In this document: positions 1-7,894 of the stretch, in pieces | Position numbering within the stretch: the first letter of the stretch is position 1 | How the letters are laid out: each line of letters begins with the position of its first letter | DNA from: an uncultured bacterium | GTDB lineage: Bacteria > Cyanobacteriota > Vampirovibrionia > Gastranaerophilales > Gastranaerophilaceae | Assembly (NCBI GenBank): GCA_949300515.1 | Contig: CASGEP010000002.1 | Location: 1-64,000, forward strand | Reading direction: 5' to 3' | DNA length: 64,000 nt | Made by a program: the position numbers and the translations under genes | The notes under the pieces: model-generated | Seen by the model: only the letters and a program-made list of their open reading frames with translations | What the model was told of the DNA's origin: nothing | Database searches by the model: none

Positions 1-1
1 C

Positions 2-1747
2 TTATACTGCCTCTGACATCTGCGCGAGCTGAGCTCTTTGACGATACAGACGAGCTTTTGATAGAAGATTCTCTGATTTAGCGACGTTTCCGAGCCTATC
101 CATAACACCTGCGGCATCTTCGTAGCTTTGAGCGCGAAGTTCATACACGTCATAATCATCTTCAAGTGGGCTTAGCGCCTTAAATGCATTTTTATAACTG
201 TCAAGCGCCGCAAAGTCCTCGCCCAGATATTCATAGTTCCTTGCGGCGGCGCTGTAGGTTTTTGAGAGCAAAACCGGATCTTGAGATTCACTTGCCGCAT
301 CAATTGATAAGTCGCTGAGCATTCTTGCGGAGCTTAAATCGTATCTGTCCGCAAACATTGTTGCCATCTCGGTGAGTATTTTTGTCTGCGCTCTTACATT
401 ACTTGCCTCACCGCTGTAGCCGAGCGCATTCTGGTAGTGGTCAACCGCAGGCTCAAAGTCTACATAATCATCGTAAATTCTTGCCATTTTAAGGTGTGCC
501 TGTGATTTCAGGTTATTGTCCTCGGTTTTTGTTGCCTCGTAAAAATCTCTGAGCGCATAGCTTACATAATCGTACTCATCAAAAATTTTCCCGCGCTCAA
601 AATGAAGCGCGGCGCGCAGATTTTGATTTGTGTCGATATCTGTTTCACCAAGGGCGTCGTTAAGTGTTTCAAGCGCAAGCGCAGGGTCATCATCCAGTGT
701 CAGGTATGATTTTGCCTCTTTTAAGGCTCTTGATAAGGCTCTGTCATTATCGTTTGTTACATAGCTCACCCTGCCTTGAGATTTTTGTGTATCAAAAGCA
801 CTCTGCGCCTGAATTACCTGAGGCTCGCTTATTATGACATCTTCACCCGGTACTTCATCCAAACTTGCAGCCTCATCGGCGTACGCAGGCTCCAAAACTT
901 CGCTAAACACTTCCTCCTGCAGCTCCTGCCGCGGGGCGGCAGAGTCGGGAAGTTCAATGGTTTTAAAGCTTATTGTATCATCAGCGGCGCTTTGCACCTG
1001 ATAGACAGGCTCTGAAATATCGCTGTCATCGTTTGGTGCGGTTTCAACGGTTTCGTAAGTATCAAGCATATCCTGAGGGGAAATTTCACGCGCAAAAATC
1101 TGCGGGTTATCCCGCTGTTCAACAATTACCTGCTCATTTTGCACTTGAGGCTGACTGAGGGTATCGGGAGCACTTTGCGCTTCGCTTGCGGTATCGGTAT
1201 TTACGGCGCCCAAAGTGTTTGCGGATTGCTTTTTATTCGGGATATTAAGCTGATAATCGGGGTTAATTTGGGTGGGGTCGGCTTTCAGGTCGACTTTTTG
1301 TTTAAACAGTGCATCAATCCAGCCTTCTACAACGTTTTTCGGGGCATTTCCGTTTTTCTTTGAGAGTTCCTGATGGATATAATTATCCGAAATTTTTGAA
1401 GCGTTTATCAAATTGGAGTAAATAATATCGCGCGAAGGGTTTGCCTTGCTTGACTCTCTTTCAACCATGGCAAGATAGGAGTTAACTTCCTGCGAGATAT
1501 CCTCGGGAGCACCTATGGCGGCAACAGTGCTTCTGAAGTCGGTAACAATTTGGGAGATATTAACGGTATTTTTTGTATAATCAATTGTAACTTTTGTACC
1601 GTTTGGAAATTCGCGGTTATTTCCGCGGCTTCCCTGTTCGTAAGATACGGGAGTTTGTTCCTGATTTTGCCCGTCAGAACCTGACAGCGCACTTGCCTGT
1701 CTCGGGTTTCTGTATGTAATATTTATAGGGTGGATTGAATTATACAA
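2..1747 (-). CDS. TPR-repeat protein with long low-complexity middle
   Basis: 581 aa, complete: the TAA stop lies at positions 2-4. The first ~170 residues are polar and not recognised. Residues ~170-325 are rich in Gln, Glu, Pro and Ser and look disordered. From ~325 to the end there are repeated helical pairs of TPR type (for example ALRDFYEATKTEDN and AVDHYQNALGY), so the protein probably acts as a protein-binding scaffold. No signal peptide or membrane segment is visible. The start is a TTG, chosen because AGGAA (1755-1759) sits 7 bases upstream and no in-frame ATG lies nearby. The gene is transcribed away from the small gene at 1959. The TPR call is firm; the cellular role is unknown. 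Confidence 0.75.
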   Translation of the reverse strand: MYNSIHPINITYRNPRQASALSGSDGQNQEQTPVSYEQGSRGNNREFPNGTKVTIDYTKNTVNISQIVTDFRSTVAAIGAPEDISQEVNSYLAMVERESSKANPSRDIIYSNLINASKISDNYIHQELSKKNGNAPKNVVEGWIDALFKQKVDLKADPTQINPDYQLNIPNKKQSANTLGAVNTDTASEAQSAPDTLSQPQVQNEQVIVEQRDNPQIFAREISPQDMLDTYETVETAPNDDSDISEPVYQVQSAADDTISFKTIELPDSAAPRQELQEEVFSEVLEPAYADEAASLDEVPGEDVIISEPQVIQAQSAFDTQKSQGRVSYVTNDNDRALSRALKEAKSYLTLDDDPALALETLNDALGETDIDTNQNLRAALHFERGKIFDEYDYVSYALRDFYEATKTEDNNLKSQAHLKMARIYDDYVDFEPAVDHYQNALGYSGEASNVRAQTKILTEMATMFADRYDLSSARMLSDLSIDAASESQDPVLLSKTYSAAARNYEYLGEDFAALDSYKNAFKALSPLEDDYDVYELRAQSYEDAAGVMDRLGNVAKSENLLSKARLYRQRAQLAQMSEAV

Positions 1748-1905
1748 AATTACATTCCTGCTTTAAGCAAACCTGATACTCCCAACTACAGTATAGAAGA
1801 TGGGTAAAAAATAGTATTCCTTCAAACGACCGAATTATGTCTTAATAACACTTTAATTATTTTTTTGAAAAATTCAAGAATATATATAAATTTTTGTAAA
1901 ATTAT

Positions 1906-1934
1906 TTGTTAATTTCCCATTGTTATAAGATAAT
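1906..1934 (+). promoter_or_regulatory. Sigma-70-type promoter for the 1959-3909 gene set
   Basis: TTGTTA (1906-1911) and GATAAT (1929-1934) are separated by exactly 17 bases, about 25 bases upstream of the ATG at 1959. It would drive the 41-codon gene, its larger relative and spmA-spmB, which follow with gaps of 0-3 bases. The region 1748-1958 holds nothing else that I can identify. Confidence 0.6.
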
Positions 1935-1958
1935 AGAATTAAAGAGAGGGAATTTACA

Positions 1959-2084
1959 ATGGCAGAATACGTTTTTAAAATGAAAAAAGGTGAAATCGAG
2001 ATAGAATTATCTTCTGATGATGCGGAATTTGTCGAGCAGCAGCTTGCAAAATGGCGTGAAGAAATACTTAAAAAACAAGGTTAG
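1959..2084 (+). CDS. Small 41-aa protein, relative of downstream N-terminal domain
   Basis: ATG at 1959 is preceded by AAAGAGAGGG at a normal distance, and the frame ends with TAG at 2082-2084. The peptide begins MAEYVFKMKKGEIEIELSSD and ends with a Lys/Glu-rich helix. Its pattern (MAxY, alternating hydrophobics, Lys-x-x-x-Ile, then an amphipathic helix) matches the first ~40 residues of the next gene, which starts 3 bases after the stop. It therefore looks like a stand-alone copy of that small beta-beta-alpha-like domain. The function is unknown. Good promoter, ribosome site and coupling make it a likely real gene. Confidence 0.7.
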   Translation: MAEYVFKMKKGEIEIELSSDDAEFVEQQLAKWREEILKKQG

Positions 2085-2087
2085 GAA

Positions 2088-2795
2088 ATGGCAACATATC
2101 GTTTAACAATAAAACGCGACAATATATCCGTTCAGGTTGTTGCAAAGAGCGGCGCTCTCATTGCACATGAAATGGACAGATATTTGGAGAGTTTTGTAAA
2201 TAGAAAAATTAACAGCAAATACACTTTTGCAAAAAAAGATGTTTCGCAAAACACTGCTGCGGGGCAAACTGCACACTATGGTGCACAGAGCGCCGCAGGA
2301 GAAAATACGTCGGGCGGCACGTCGGAATTTTACATTCATAACGGCGAGCAGATTAATATAACAAAAGAACAGGTGAGCACAAGGACGCTTGAGCAGGCGG
2401 CACCCGTTCAACAGCAGGATATTGCACCTGTAAATACAGCTCCTGATTCACGACAGTACGAGCAAAAGCAGCCCGAGGACTATTTGCACGAACAAAGAGA
2501 ACAGGGCGCACCGATAAGCCTTAAAGACTTTCTTGTGTCAAACAAAGCAACGGATGTCTTTAGCGAGTTTATAATCAGCGCCTATTATATAAAAAGAGTT
2601 TTGAATATTTCGCATTTTACGCTTAAGATGATAAACTCTAAGTTTTACCCGATTACAAACGCTCTCATAGATCTCTCTATGGCTGAGGAAGCAAGAACCA
2701 GAGGTTTTATAGAGTCGCTTGATGAAGACGGTGTTATAAAGTACACTTTGACCCCCGCTGGAGAGTCATATTTTATAAACCAATTGCGCGGATAA
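2088..2795 (+). CDS. Two-domain hypothetical protein
   Basis: 235 aa. Residues 1-45 (MATYRLTIKRDNISVQVV...) resemble the whole 41-aa protein encoded just upstream. Residues ~50-150 are Gln/Ala-rich and probably disordered. Residues ~155-235 form a compact helical domain ending in DGVIKYTLTPAGESYF, reminiscent of a winged-helix or oligomerisation fold, but I cannot name the family. The start lies 3 bases after the upstream stop, so translation is probably coupled. One base separates its stop from spmA. No membrane segment is visible. It may be a regulator or scaffold working with the small upstream protein; this is inference from layout only. Confidence 0.65.
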   Translation: MATYRLTIKRDNISVQVVAKSGALIAHEMDRYLESFVNRKINSKYTFAKKDVSQNTAAGQTAHYGAQSAAGENTSGGTSEFYIHNGEQINITKEQVSTRTLEQAAPVQQQDIAPVNTAPDSRQYEQKQPEDYLHEQREQGAPISLKDFLVSNKATDVFSEFIISAYYIKRVLNISHFTLKMINSKFYPITNALIDLSMAEEARTRGFIESLDEDGVIKYTLTPAGESYFINQLRG

Positions 2796-2796
2796 G

Positions 2797-3372
2797 ATGA
2801 ATTTTGTATGGTTGTTTTTAATAATTACGTCTTTCATTTTTGCGGCAGTTAACGGCAGGATGGAGGATGTGGTTAATGCAATGTTAAAATCCTCGCAAAG
2901 TGCGGTTCTTATTGCCTTTTCGCTGATAGGCATTATGACTTTCTGGCTTGGCATGGTTCATATTGCAAAAGTTTCGGGTCTGATGGATATTTTCTCAAAA
3001 CTGACAACACCCTTTATGTGGCTTATCTTTAAAGACGTAAAGAAGGGCTCGAGCGCTTTTTCAAACATAACACTAAACTTCAGCGCAAACGCACTCGGGC
3101 TTACAAATGCCGCAACCCCCTTTGGCATTAAAGCCATGCAGGATTTGCAAAACGAGAATAAAAAAGACAAAAAAACCGCGACAAATGCCATGTGTACATT
3201 ACTTGCAATGAATACCGCAGGCTTTCAGCTTGTGCCCGCAAGCGTGCTTGCCATTTTGACCGTATCGGGCGCAAAAAACCCCACAGAGATAATTTTGCCC
3301 ACACTTATCGTTACATCAATTACTTTTATTTGCGCAATTATTATTTCAAAAATTCTGGAGAGGGTGTTTTAG
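2797..3372 (+). CDS. spmA: SpmA, spore maturation protein A-like membrane protein
   Basis: 191 aa, the usual length for SpmA. It is a polytopic membrane protein with a nucleoside-recognition (Gate) domain: VNAMLKSSQSAVLIAFSLIGIM near the N-terminus, the conserved stretch LNFSANALGLTNAATPFGIK around residues 92-112, and a C-terminal transmembrane helix. In Bacillus SpmA and SpmB affect spore core dehydration; in non-spore formers the pair is widespread and probably a transporter of unknown substrate. spmB starts at the base after its stop. Family assignment is strong; the substrate is unknown. Confidence 0.88.
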   Translation: MNFVWLFLIITSFIFAAVNGRMEDVVNAMLKSSQSAVLIAFSLIGIMTFWLGMVHIAKVSGLMDIFSKLTTPFMWLIFKDVKKGSSAFSNITLNFSANALGLTNAATPFGIKAMQDLQNENKKDKKTATNAMCTLLAMNTAGFQLVPASVLAILTVSGAKNPTEIILPTLIVTSITFICAIIISKILERVF

Positions 3373-3909
3373 ATGAGAGAAATTTTAAACACAATCTCTG
3401 TTTGGATTTTACCCGTGATAATAAGTGTCATTTTAATTTTTGGCGCATACAAGAGAGTGCCTGCATATGAAACATTTACAAGAGGCGCAAAGGAAGGGTT
3501 TTGGATAGCCGTTAAAATTATTCCCTACCTAGTCGCTATAATGGTAGCCGTTGCAATGTTCAGAGCATCGGGCGCAATTGACTTTATTTACGAGATATTA
3601 AAAGTTCCGCTTGATAAATTGAATATACCCGCAGACACGCTTGCCCTTATAATTACCCGCCCGCTCTCGGGAAGTGCGACACTGGGGCTGTTCGGGGAAA
3701 TTGTAAACTCGCACGGCGCAGACTCTTACGCCGCAAAATTAAGCGCCGTCATAACGGGAAGTTCCGAAACGACTTTTTATGTGCTGGCGGTTTATTTCGG
3801 CTCTGTCGGGATTACCAAATTTCGCCATGCACTGCTGACGGGCATTTTAGCAGACATATTCGGGGTAGTGCTCGCGGTTTTGGTTTCAAGATTTTTCTTT
3901 TACTCGTAA
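3373..3909 (+). CDS. spmB: SpmB, spore maturation protein B-like membrane protein
   Basis: 178 aa with hydrophobic segments throughout. The hallmark Gate-domain stretch RPLSGSATLGLFGEIV is present around residues 95-110, followed by GSSETTFYVLAVYFGSVGI, typical of SpmB. It directly abuts spmA (TAG immediately followed by ATG), so the two are co-translated and probably form one complex. Its 3' end overlaps the convergent hpt gene by 10 bases. Nothing nearby suggests sporulation, so a housekeeping transport role is more likely than a spore role. Confidence 0.88.
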   Translation: MREILNTISVWILPVIISVILIFGAYKRVPAYETFTRGAKEGFWIAVKIIPYLVAIMVAVAMFRASGAIDFIYEILKVPLDKLNIPADTLALIITRPLSGSATLGLFGEIVNSHGADSYAAKLSAVITGSSETTFYVLAVYFGSVGITKFRHALLTGILADIFGVVLAVLVSRFFFYS

Positions 3910-4433
3910 TATCCGATATATGGCAGGTTTCTTTGAAGCTCCATATAATCAAGCCCGAAGCCCACAATAAACTTATCATCAATATCAAATGCGCTGAAAT
4001 CGGGCTTTAGCGGGAATTTTCGCGCACACTTTTTATCAAACATTACCGCAAGTTTAACATCTTTTGCTTTGCATTTTGAGCGCATAAAATCCAAAAGAAA
4101 ATTCAGCGTCAACCCTGTATCCATAATATCTTCCACTACAAGAACATTTTTATTTTCAAGCGGCGGGAGGGATAAATTCAAGGCGGAAACCCTGCCCGAG
4201 GATTTTTGTGCATCGCCGTAGCTTGAAAGGCTGACAAACTCCATCCTGAGCGGCATTTTAAGATGTTTTGAAAGCTCGCAGAAAAACATAACAGCACCCT
4301 TTAGCACACAAACAACCGTAAGTTCGTCTTTTTCGCCGTAATATGCGTTAATATCCTGCGCAAGCTCTTTAATTCTTGCGCACAGCGTTTGTTCATCTAT
4401 TAAAATTTTTAATTCTTTATCAGGCATATTCAC
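3900..4433 (-). CDS. hpt: Hypoxanthine phosphoribosyltransferase
   Basis: 177 aa, normal length. It salvages hypoxanthine/guanine to IMP/GMP using PRPP in the cytoplasm. The PRPP loop VLVVEDIMDTGLTL is at residues 97-110, with the acidic pair E101-D102 and D105-T-G-L contacting PRPP. The Leu-Lys-Gly loop is at 44-46, and the typical C-terminal FIVGFGLDYMELQRNLPYIG segment is present. It overlaps the end of tilS by 4 bases (ATGA), the classic tilS-hpt pairing. It is the last gene of the long minus-strand operon. Confidence 0.93.
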   Translation of the reverse strand: MNMPDKELKILIDEQTLCARIKELAQDINAYYGEKDELTVVCVLKGAVMFFCELSKHLKMPLRMEFVSLSSYGDAQKSSGRVSALNLSLPPLENKNVLVVEDIMDTGLTLNFLLDFMRSKCKAKDVKLAVMFDKKCARKFPLKPDFSAFDIDDKFIVGFGLDYMELQRNLPYIGYYE

Positions 4434-5737
4434 TCCGAAATCCTTATTTCGTAACAGTTTTCAGGGCTGCAAACCGCCGCTTTTTGACTGATTTGCACAC
4501 CCAAGATACAAAGTATCTCATCTTCATTTGCCAATAATAACAAATTTTGGCGCATTTGTCGCGGTATTTTTTTATCTATTAAATACTCTTTCAGTTTTCG
4601 TTTTTTTGAATTTGTTCCAAACGGCGAAAAAACATCCCCCGGGCGCCTTGTCCTTATTATAAGTTTTTGGCTGAAATCCAAACTCAAATAATTTGCACTC
4701 CCGCTTTTTAAATCTACACAGCCGCAGACTTTTTTTATTATTATTTTTTTTGGGCCGAAAGTGTACTCACCCTGTGAATTTATTTCAATCTCAAGCAGAT
4801 TATCATCGTGTTTTGCACTTGAAACAAAGGCAAAGCCGCCCGAGATTTCCAAAAACAAGTCTTTATTTACAGATTTCCTTACGCTTTTTCCCTGTTTTGA
4901 TACAATAAAATCAACGTACGATTTAACTCTTGAAAAATCCCTGTACTTAAGCTTTTCACCTATATAGTTGTTGATTAGTTCCAGCTGCAGCGCCTGTTTT
5001 AACTTCAAAAATTCACTTACGATAATTTTATCGCCGGACATAACGCTTTTTTTGGCGTTTTCAAGTGCCGCGGAAATTATCTCACAGTACATTTTTGAAA
5101 GATTTGAAAGACTGTCAAGGGCGCAGACGACCTCAGGATTAATTTTCTCTAAAACAGGGAGGATTTCTTTTCTGATTAAATTTCTTTTGTATTTAACATC
5201 GGCGTTTGAGCTGTCAAAAACGTATTGCAGGTTATTTTTGTGTGCATATTCTTCTATTTGGCACCTTGAAACATCAAGCAGCGGGCGGCAAAAAATTCCG
5301 CGGATTTTCGGGATTGAACACAAACCCCGAAGTCCCGTGCCTTTAATTATTCTGTATAATAATGTCTGGGCGTTGTCGTCCCTGTTGTGCGCCAGAAAAA
5401 CATGGCTTGCACCAAAGTCTAGCGCACATTTTTCAAAAAATTTGTATCGGGCTTCTCTTGCGTCGTTTTCCGTTTTTTTAACACTATCCGGAAGTGTTTG
5501 GGAGTAAAATTCCACACCGAGGCTTTTTGAATATTCGCGCGAAAAATTCTCATCACTTTTTGATTCGTCGCCGCGCCAGTTATGATTAAGATGAATTGCT
5601 GAAACATCAACCCCGAGGGTATGCAGGATATGAAGCAAAACCACGCTGTCGCAGCCGCCCGAGAGCGCAAGCAGAACCTTGCCGCCGATTTTATTTTGTT
5701 CGATAAATTCTTTTACACACTTTGTAATATCAGACAT
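4430..5737 (-). CDS. tilS: tRNA(Ile)-lysidine synthetase
   Basis: 435 aa from the ATG at 5737; another ATG at 5749 would add four residues. It converts the wobble C of the AUA-reading tRNA-Ile to lysidine, using ATP and lysine. The PP-loop motif LALSGGCDSVVLLHIL lies near the N-terminus, with the pyrophosphatase-type core up to ~residue 215 and a C-terminal TilS domain (RTRRPGDVFSPFG...LKEYLIDKKIPRQMR) near 365-400. It overlaps the 3' end of the ldpA-like gene by 8 bases and hpt by 4, so it is translationally coupled on both sides. The start choice is uncertain; the function is not. Confidence 0.92.
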   Translation of the reverse strand: MSDITKCVKEFIEQNKIGGKVLLALSGGCDSVVLLHILHTLGVDVSAIHLNHNWRGDESKSDENFSREYSKSLGVEFYSQTLPDSVKKTENDAREARYKFFEKCALDFGASHVFLAHNRDDNAQTLLYRIIKGTGLRGLCSIPKIRGIFCRPLLDVSRCQIEEYAHKNNLQYVFDSSNADVKYKRNLIRKEILPVLEKINPEVVCALDSLSNLSKMYCEIISAALENAKKSVMSGDKIIVSEFLKLKQALQLELINNYIGEKLKYRDFSRVKSYVDFIVSKQGKSVRKSVNKDLFLEISGGFAFVSSAKHDDNLLEIEINSQGEYTFGPKKIIIKKVCGCVDLKSGSANYLSLDFSQKLIIRTRRPGDVFSPFGTNSKKRKLKEYLIDKKIPRQMRQNLLLLANEDEILCILGVQISQKAAVCSPENCYEIRISE

Positions 5738-6632
5738 TTTCAACACCATCCGCCGTTTTTACAAGTTTTTTTGCAAAGTCGAGCGCTTTTTGATATTCTA
5801 AATTCAAAACAGATTTCCTTGCATAGCCGCCGAACGCGATTGCTTTAGGTTTTAGTGAAAGCTCGCTGCAGAGCTTTTTTGTATATTCATTTGTGCCGCC
5901 GCTCAGGATGATTGTATTTTCATCAACTCCGCCTTCTTTAAGTGCAAGGGCAAAAGCAACACACTCAAGAGTAGATGACAGCCCTGTGTTTGCGCCGTTC
6001 ATGGAGTTTCCGTCAGCCTGAATGTAGAAGGCACTGTTGTTTGACGTTATTTTTTTTGCCTCCTCTATTATATCCAGCGCTTCTTGTGTTGAAAAATATT
6101 TCCTTGAAATACAAAGACTGATATCGCCACCGAATTTTTTTGTAATTTTTTTCATTTTTTTTAAAATAAGCTTCTTATCCGCGACAGAAGCGTGCAGTTC
6201 TATACAGTCAAGTTTCAGACCCGATTTTAAAAGCTTTTTTAACCCGTCAAAATAGTCTGTTTTGTCGTACAATTTAACAGCCGAGTGCGGACAGAGTTTT
6301 TTACAAATTGCACAGCCGATACATTTTTTTTCATCCACGACAAAATCAAAAATTGCCTGCTCAGGACAGTTTTTAATACACTTTGCACACTTTTTACACT
6401 TAGCGGGAGAGATTTTTGCCTTTTTCCCGTGCACATCTCCTTCAAGGGGGATTGAAACACAGAATTTGTAATCATCAGGGTTAAGTTTTTCCTCGCGTAT
6501 TGCATCGTTTAGTGCACCGAGCGCAAAAGGGGAAACATCAAACATCCAAGCCCCTGCTTTAGCATAAAGCTTAACAAGGGCTTTTATGTTTCCAATATCC
6601 AAATTTCCCAATCCGCAAATAAGTTTAAACAT
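5730..6632 (-). CDS. LdpA-like 4Fe-4S protein
   Basis: 300 aa. The N-terminus FKLICG plus the LVKLYAKAGAWMFDVSP stretch matches what I recall of cyanobacterial LdpA (WFKLICGA...LVYTLAGADCIDVA). Two ferredoxin-type motifs follow: Cys 79, 82, 85, 89 and Cys 104, 107, 110, 114, each CX2CX2CX3C. The C-terminal ~170 residues resemble a TIM-barrel-like LdpA C-terminal domain. In Synechococcus LdpA is a redox-sensing factor that adjusts circadian period; here, in a presumably non-photosynthetic cell, the role is unknown. The gene sits with no gap behind lysC in an operon with tilS and hpt. Family identity is fairly confident; function is inferred only. Confidence 0.75.
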   Translation of the reverse strand: MFKLICGLGNLDIGNIKALVKLYAKAGAWMFDVSPFALGALNDAIREEKLNPDDYKFCVSIPLEGDVHGKKAKISPAKCKKCAKCIKNCPEQAIFDFVVDEKKCIGCAICKKLCPHSAVKLYDKTDYFDGLKKLLKSGLKLDCIELHASVADKKLILKKMKKITKKFGGDISLCISRKYFSTQEALDIIEEAKKITSNNSAFYIQADGNSMNGANTGLSSTLECVAFALALKEGGVDENTIILSGGTNEYTKKLCSELSLKPKAIAFGGYARKSVLNLEYQKALDFAKKLVKTADGVENV

Positions 6633-7892
6633 CTAAACAGGCAAGTCGCCCTTCACATCAGCAACTGCAGCCCCGTCAAGTTCAAAAACGCTGCAGAGTG
6701 CGGCGACCGCTTCTTTTGCATGTGCTTTTTCAACAAGGCAGCTGATTTTAATTTCAGATGTCGATATCATTTTGATATTTATTTCCAACTGTGCAAGCGT
6801 TTCAAACATTTTTGCCGCAATACCTGGTCTGTCTATCATGCCGGCGCCCACGATTGAAACTTTTGCAATATCTTCATCAATATGAAAATTGCTGGGATTT
6901 AATTCGTTTTTAAGCTCGCCTACAACTTCATTGAACTTCGGCAAGTCCGTTTTATCAATTGTAAAGGCGATATCGTTTGTGTTGTTTGAGCTTCTTGCAT
7001 ACGATTGAATAATCATATCAACACTAAGTCCTTTGTTTGCAAGCAAACTGAACAGTCTGCCCGCGTTACCCGGTTTATCGGGTACATCGCAAATTACTAT
7101 TCTTACTTGAGAACTGTCGCAAGCAAGCCCTGTTACAGGTTTGTGCAATTCCATTTTATCTACTCCTATTATCAGTGTTCCTAAATCGTCAAGTTTAAAA
7201 GAACTGCGAACCCTCATCGGTACATCGCAAAGTTTTGCGGTTTCAACCGAGCGCGGGTGAAGAACGTTTGCGCCGACACGTGCAAGTTCCAGCATTTCTT
7301 CGTATGAAATAACATCCAGTTTTTGTGCCGTCGGTACAACTCTCGGGTCGGTTGTGTATACGCCTTCAACGTCAGAATAAATGTCGCACCTGTCAGCCTT
7401 GAAAGCTGCCGCGAGTGCCACAGCCGAAGTATCGGAGCCACCCCTGCCCAGAGTCGTAATCTCGCCGTCCTCTGTTATGCCCTGAAAACCTGCAATAATT
7501 ACTATTTCATCTTTATTCAGGTGAGAGTTCACTCTGTTATGTTTTATATTAATAATTCTTGCCCGCGTATGGTTTGCTTCGGTCATAATGCCTACCTGCA
7601 TAGCATTTAAGCTGACCGCTTTATGTCCTTTTTGATTTATAGCCATTGCAAGCAGCGCCATGGAAACCTGTTCACCGGTAGATAAAAGCATATCCATTTC
7701 ACGCTCGGGCGGAGTTGCCGTAATTTCTTTTGAAAGCTTTATTAAGTTATCAGTTGTGTGACCCATTGCAGAAACAACAACAATTACCTTATTTCCGTTT
7801 AATTTTTCTCTGATTACCGCATCGGCAACATTTTTAATTTTGTCGCTGTCCGCAACCGATGTACCACCGAACTTTTGAACTACAATTCCCAT
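6633..7892 (-). CDS. lysC: Aspartate kinase
   Basis: 419 aa, typical for a monofunctional aspartokinase. It phosphorylates aspartate as the first step toward lysine, threonine and methionine. The N-terminal kinase motif KFGGTSVAD (residues 7-15) and the LGRGGSDTSAVALAAAF substrate/ATP segment are present. The C-terminal third carries two ACT domains (VPDKPGNAGRLFSLLANKGL and GAGMIDRPGIAAKMFETLAQL), which implies feedback control by end-product amino acids. Stop and next start (ldpA-like) abut. It fits with metX/metW elsewhere in the window, which use the homoserine branch of the same pathway. Confidence 0.95.
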   Translation of the reverse strand: MGIVVQKFGGTSVADSDKIKNVADAVIREKLNGNKVIVVVSAMGHTTDNLIKLSKEITATPPEREMDMLLSTGEQVSMALLAMAINQKGHKAVSLNAMQVGIMTEANHTRARIINIKHNRVNSHLNKDEIVIIAGFQGITEDGEITTLGRGGSDTSAVALAAAFKADRCDIYSDVEGVYTTDPRVVPTAQKLDVISYEEMLELARVGANVLHPRSVETAKLCDVPMRVRSSFKLDDLGTLIIGVDKMELHKPVTGLACDSSQVRIVICDVPDKPGNAGRLFSLLANKGLSVDMIIQSYARSSNNTNDIAFTIDKTDLPKFNEVVGELKNELNPSNFHIDEDIAKVSIVGAGMIDRPGIAAKMFETLAQLEINIKMISTSEIKISCLVEKAHAKEAVAALCSVFELDGAAVADVKGDLPV

Positions 7893-7894
7893 TT

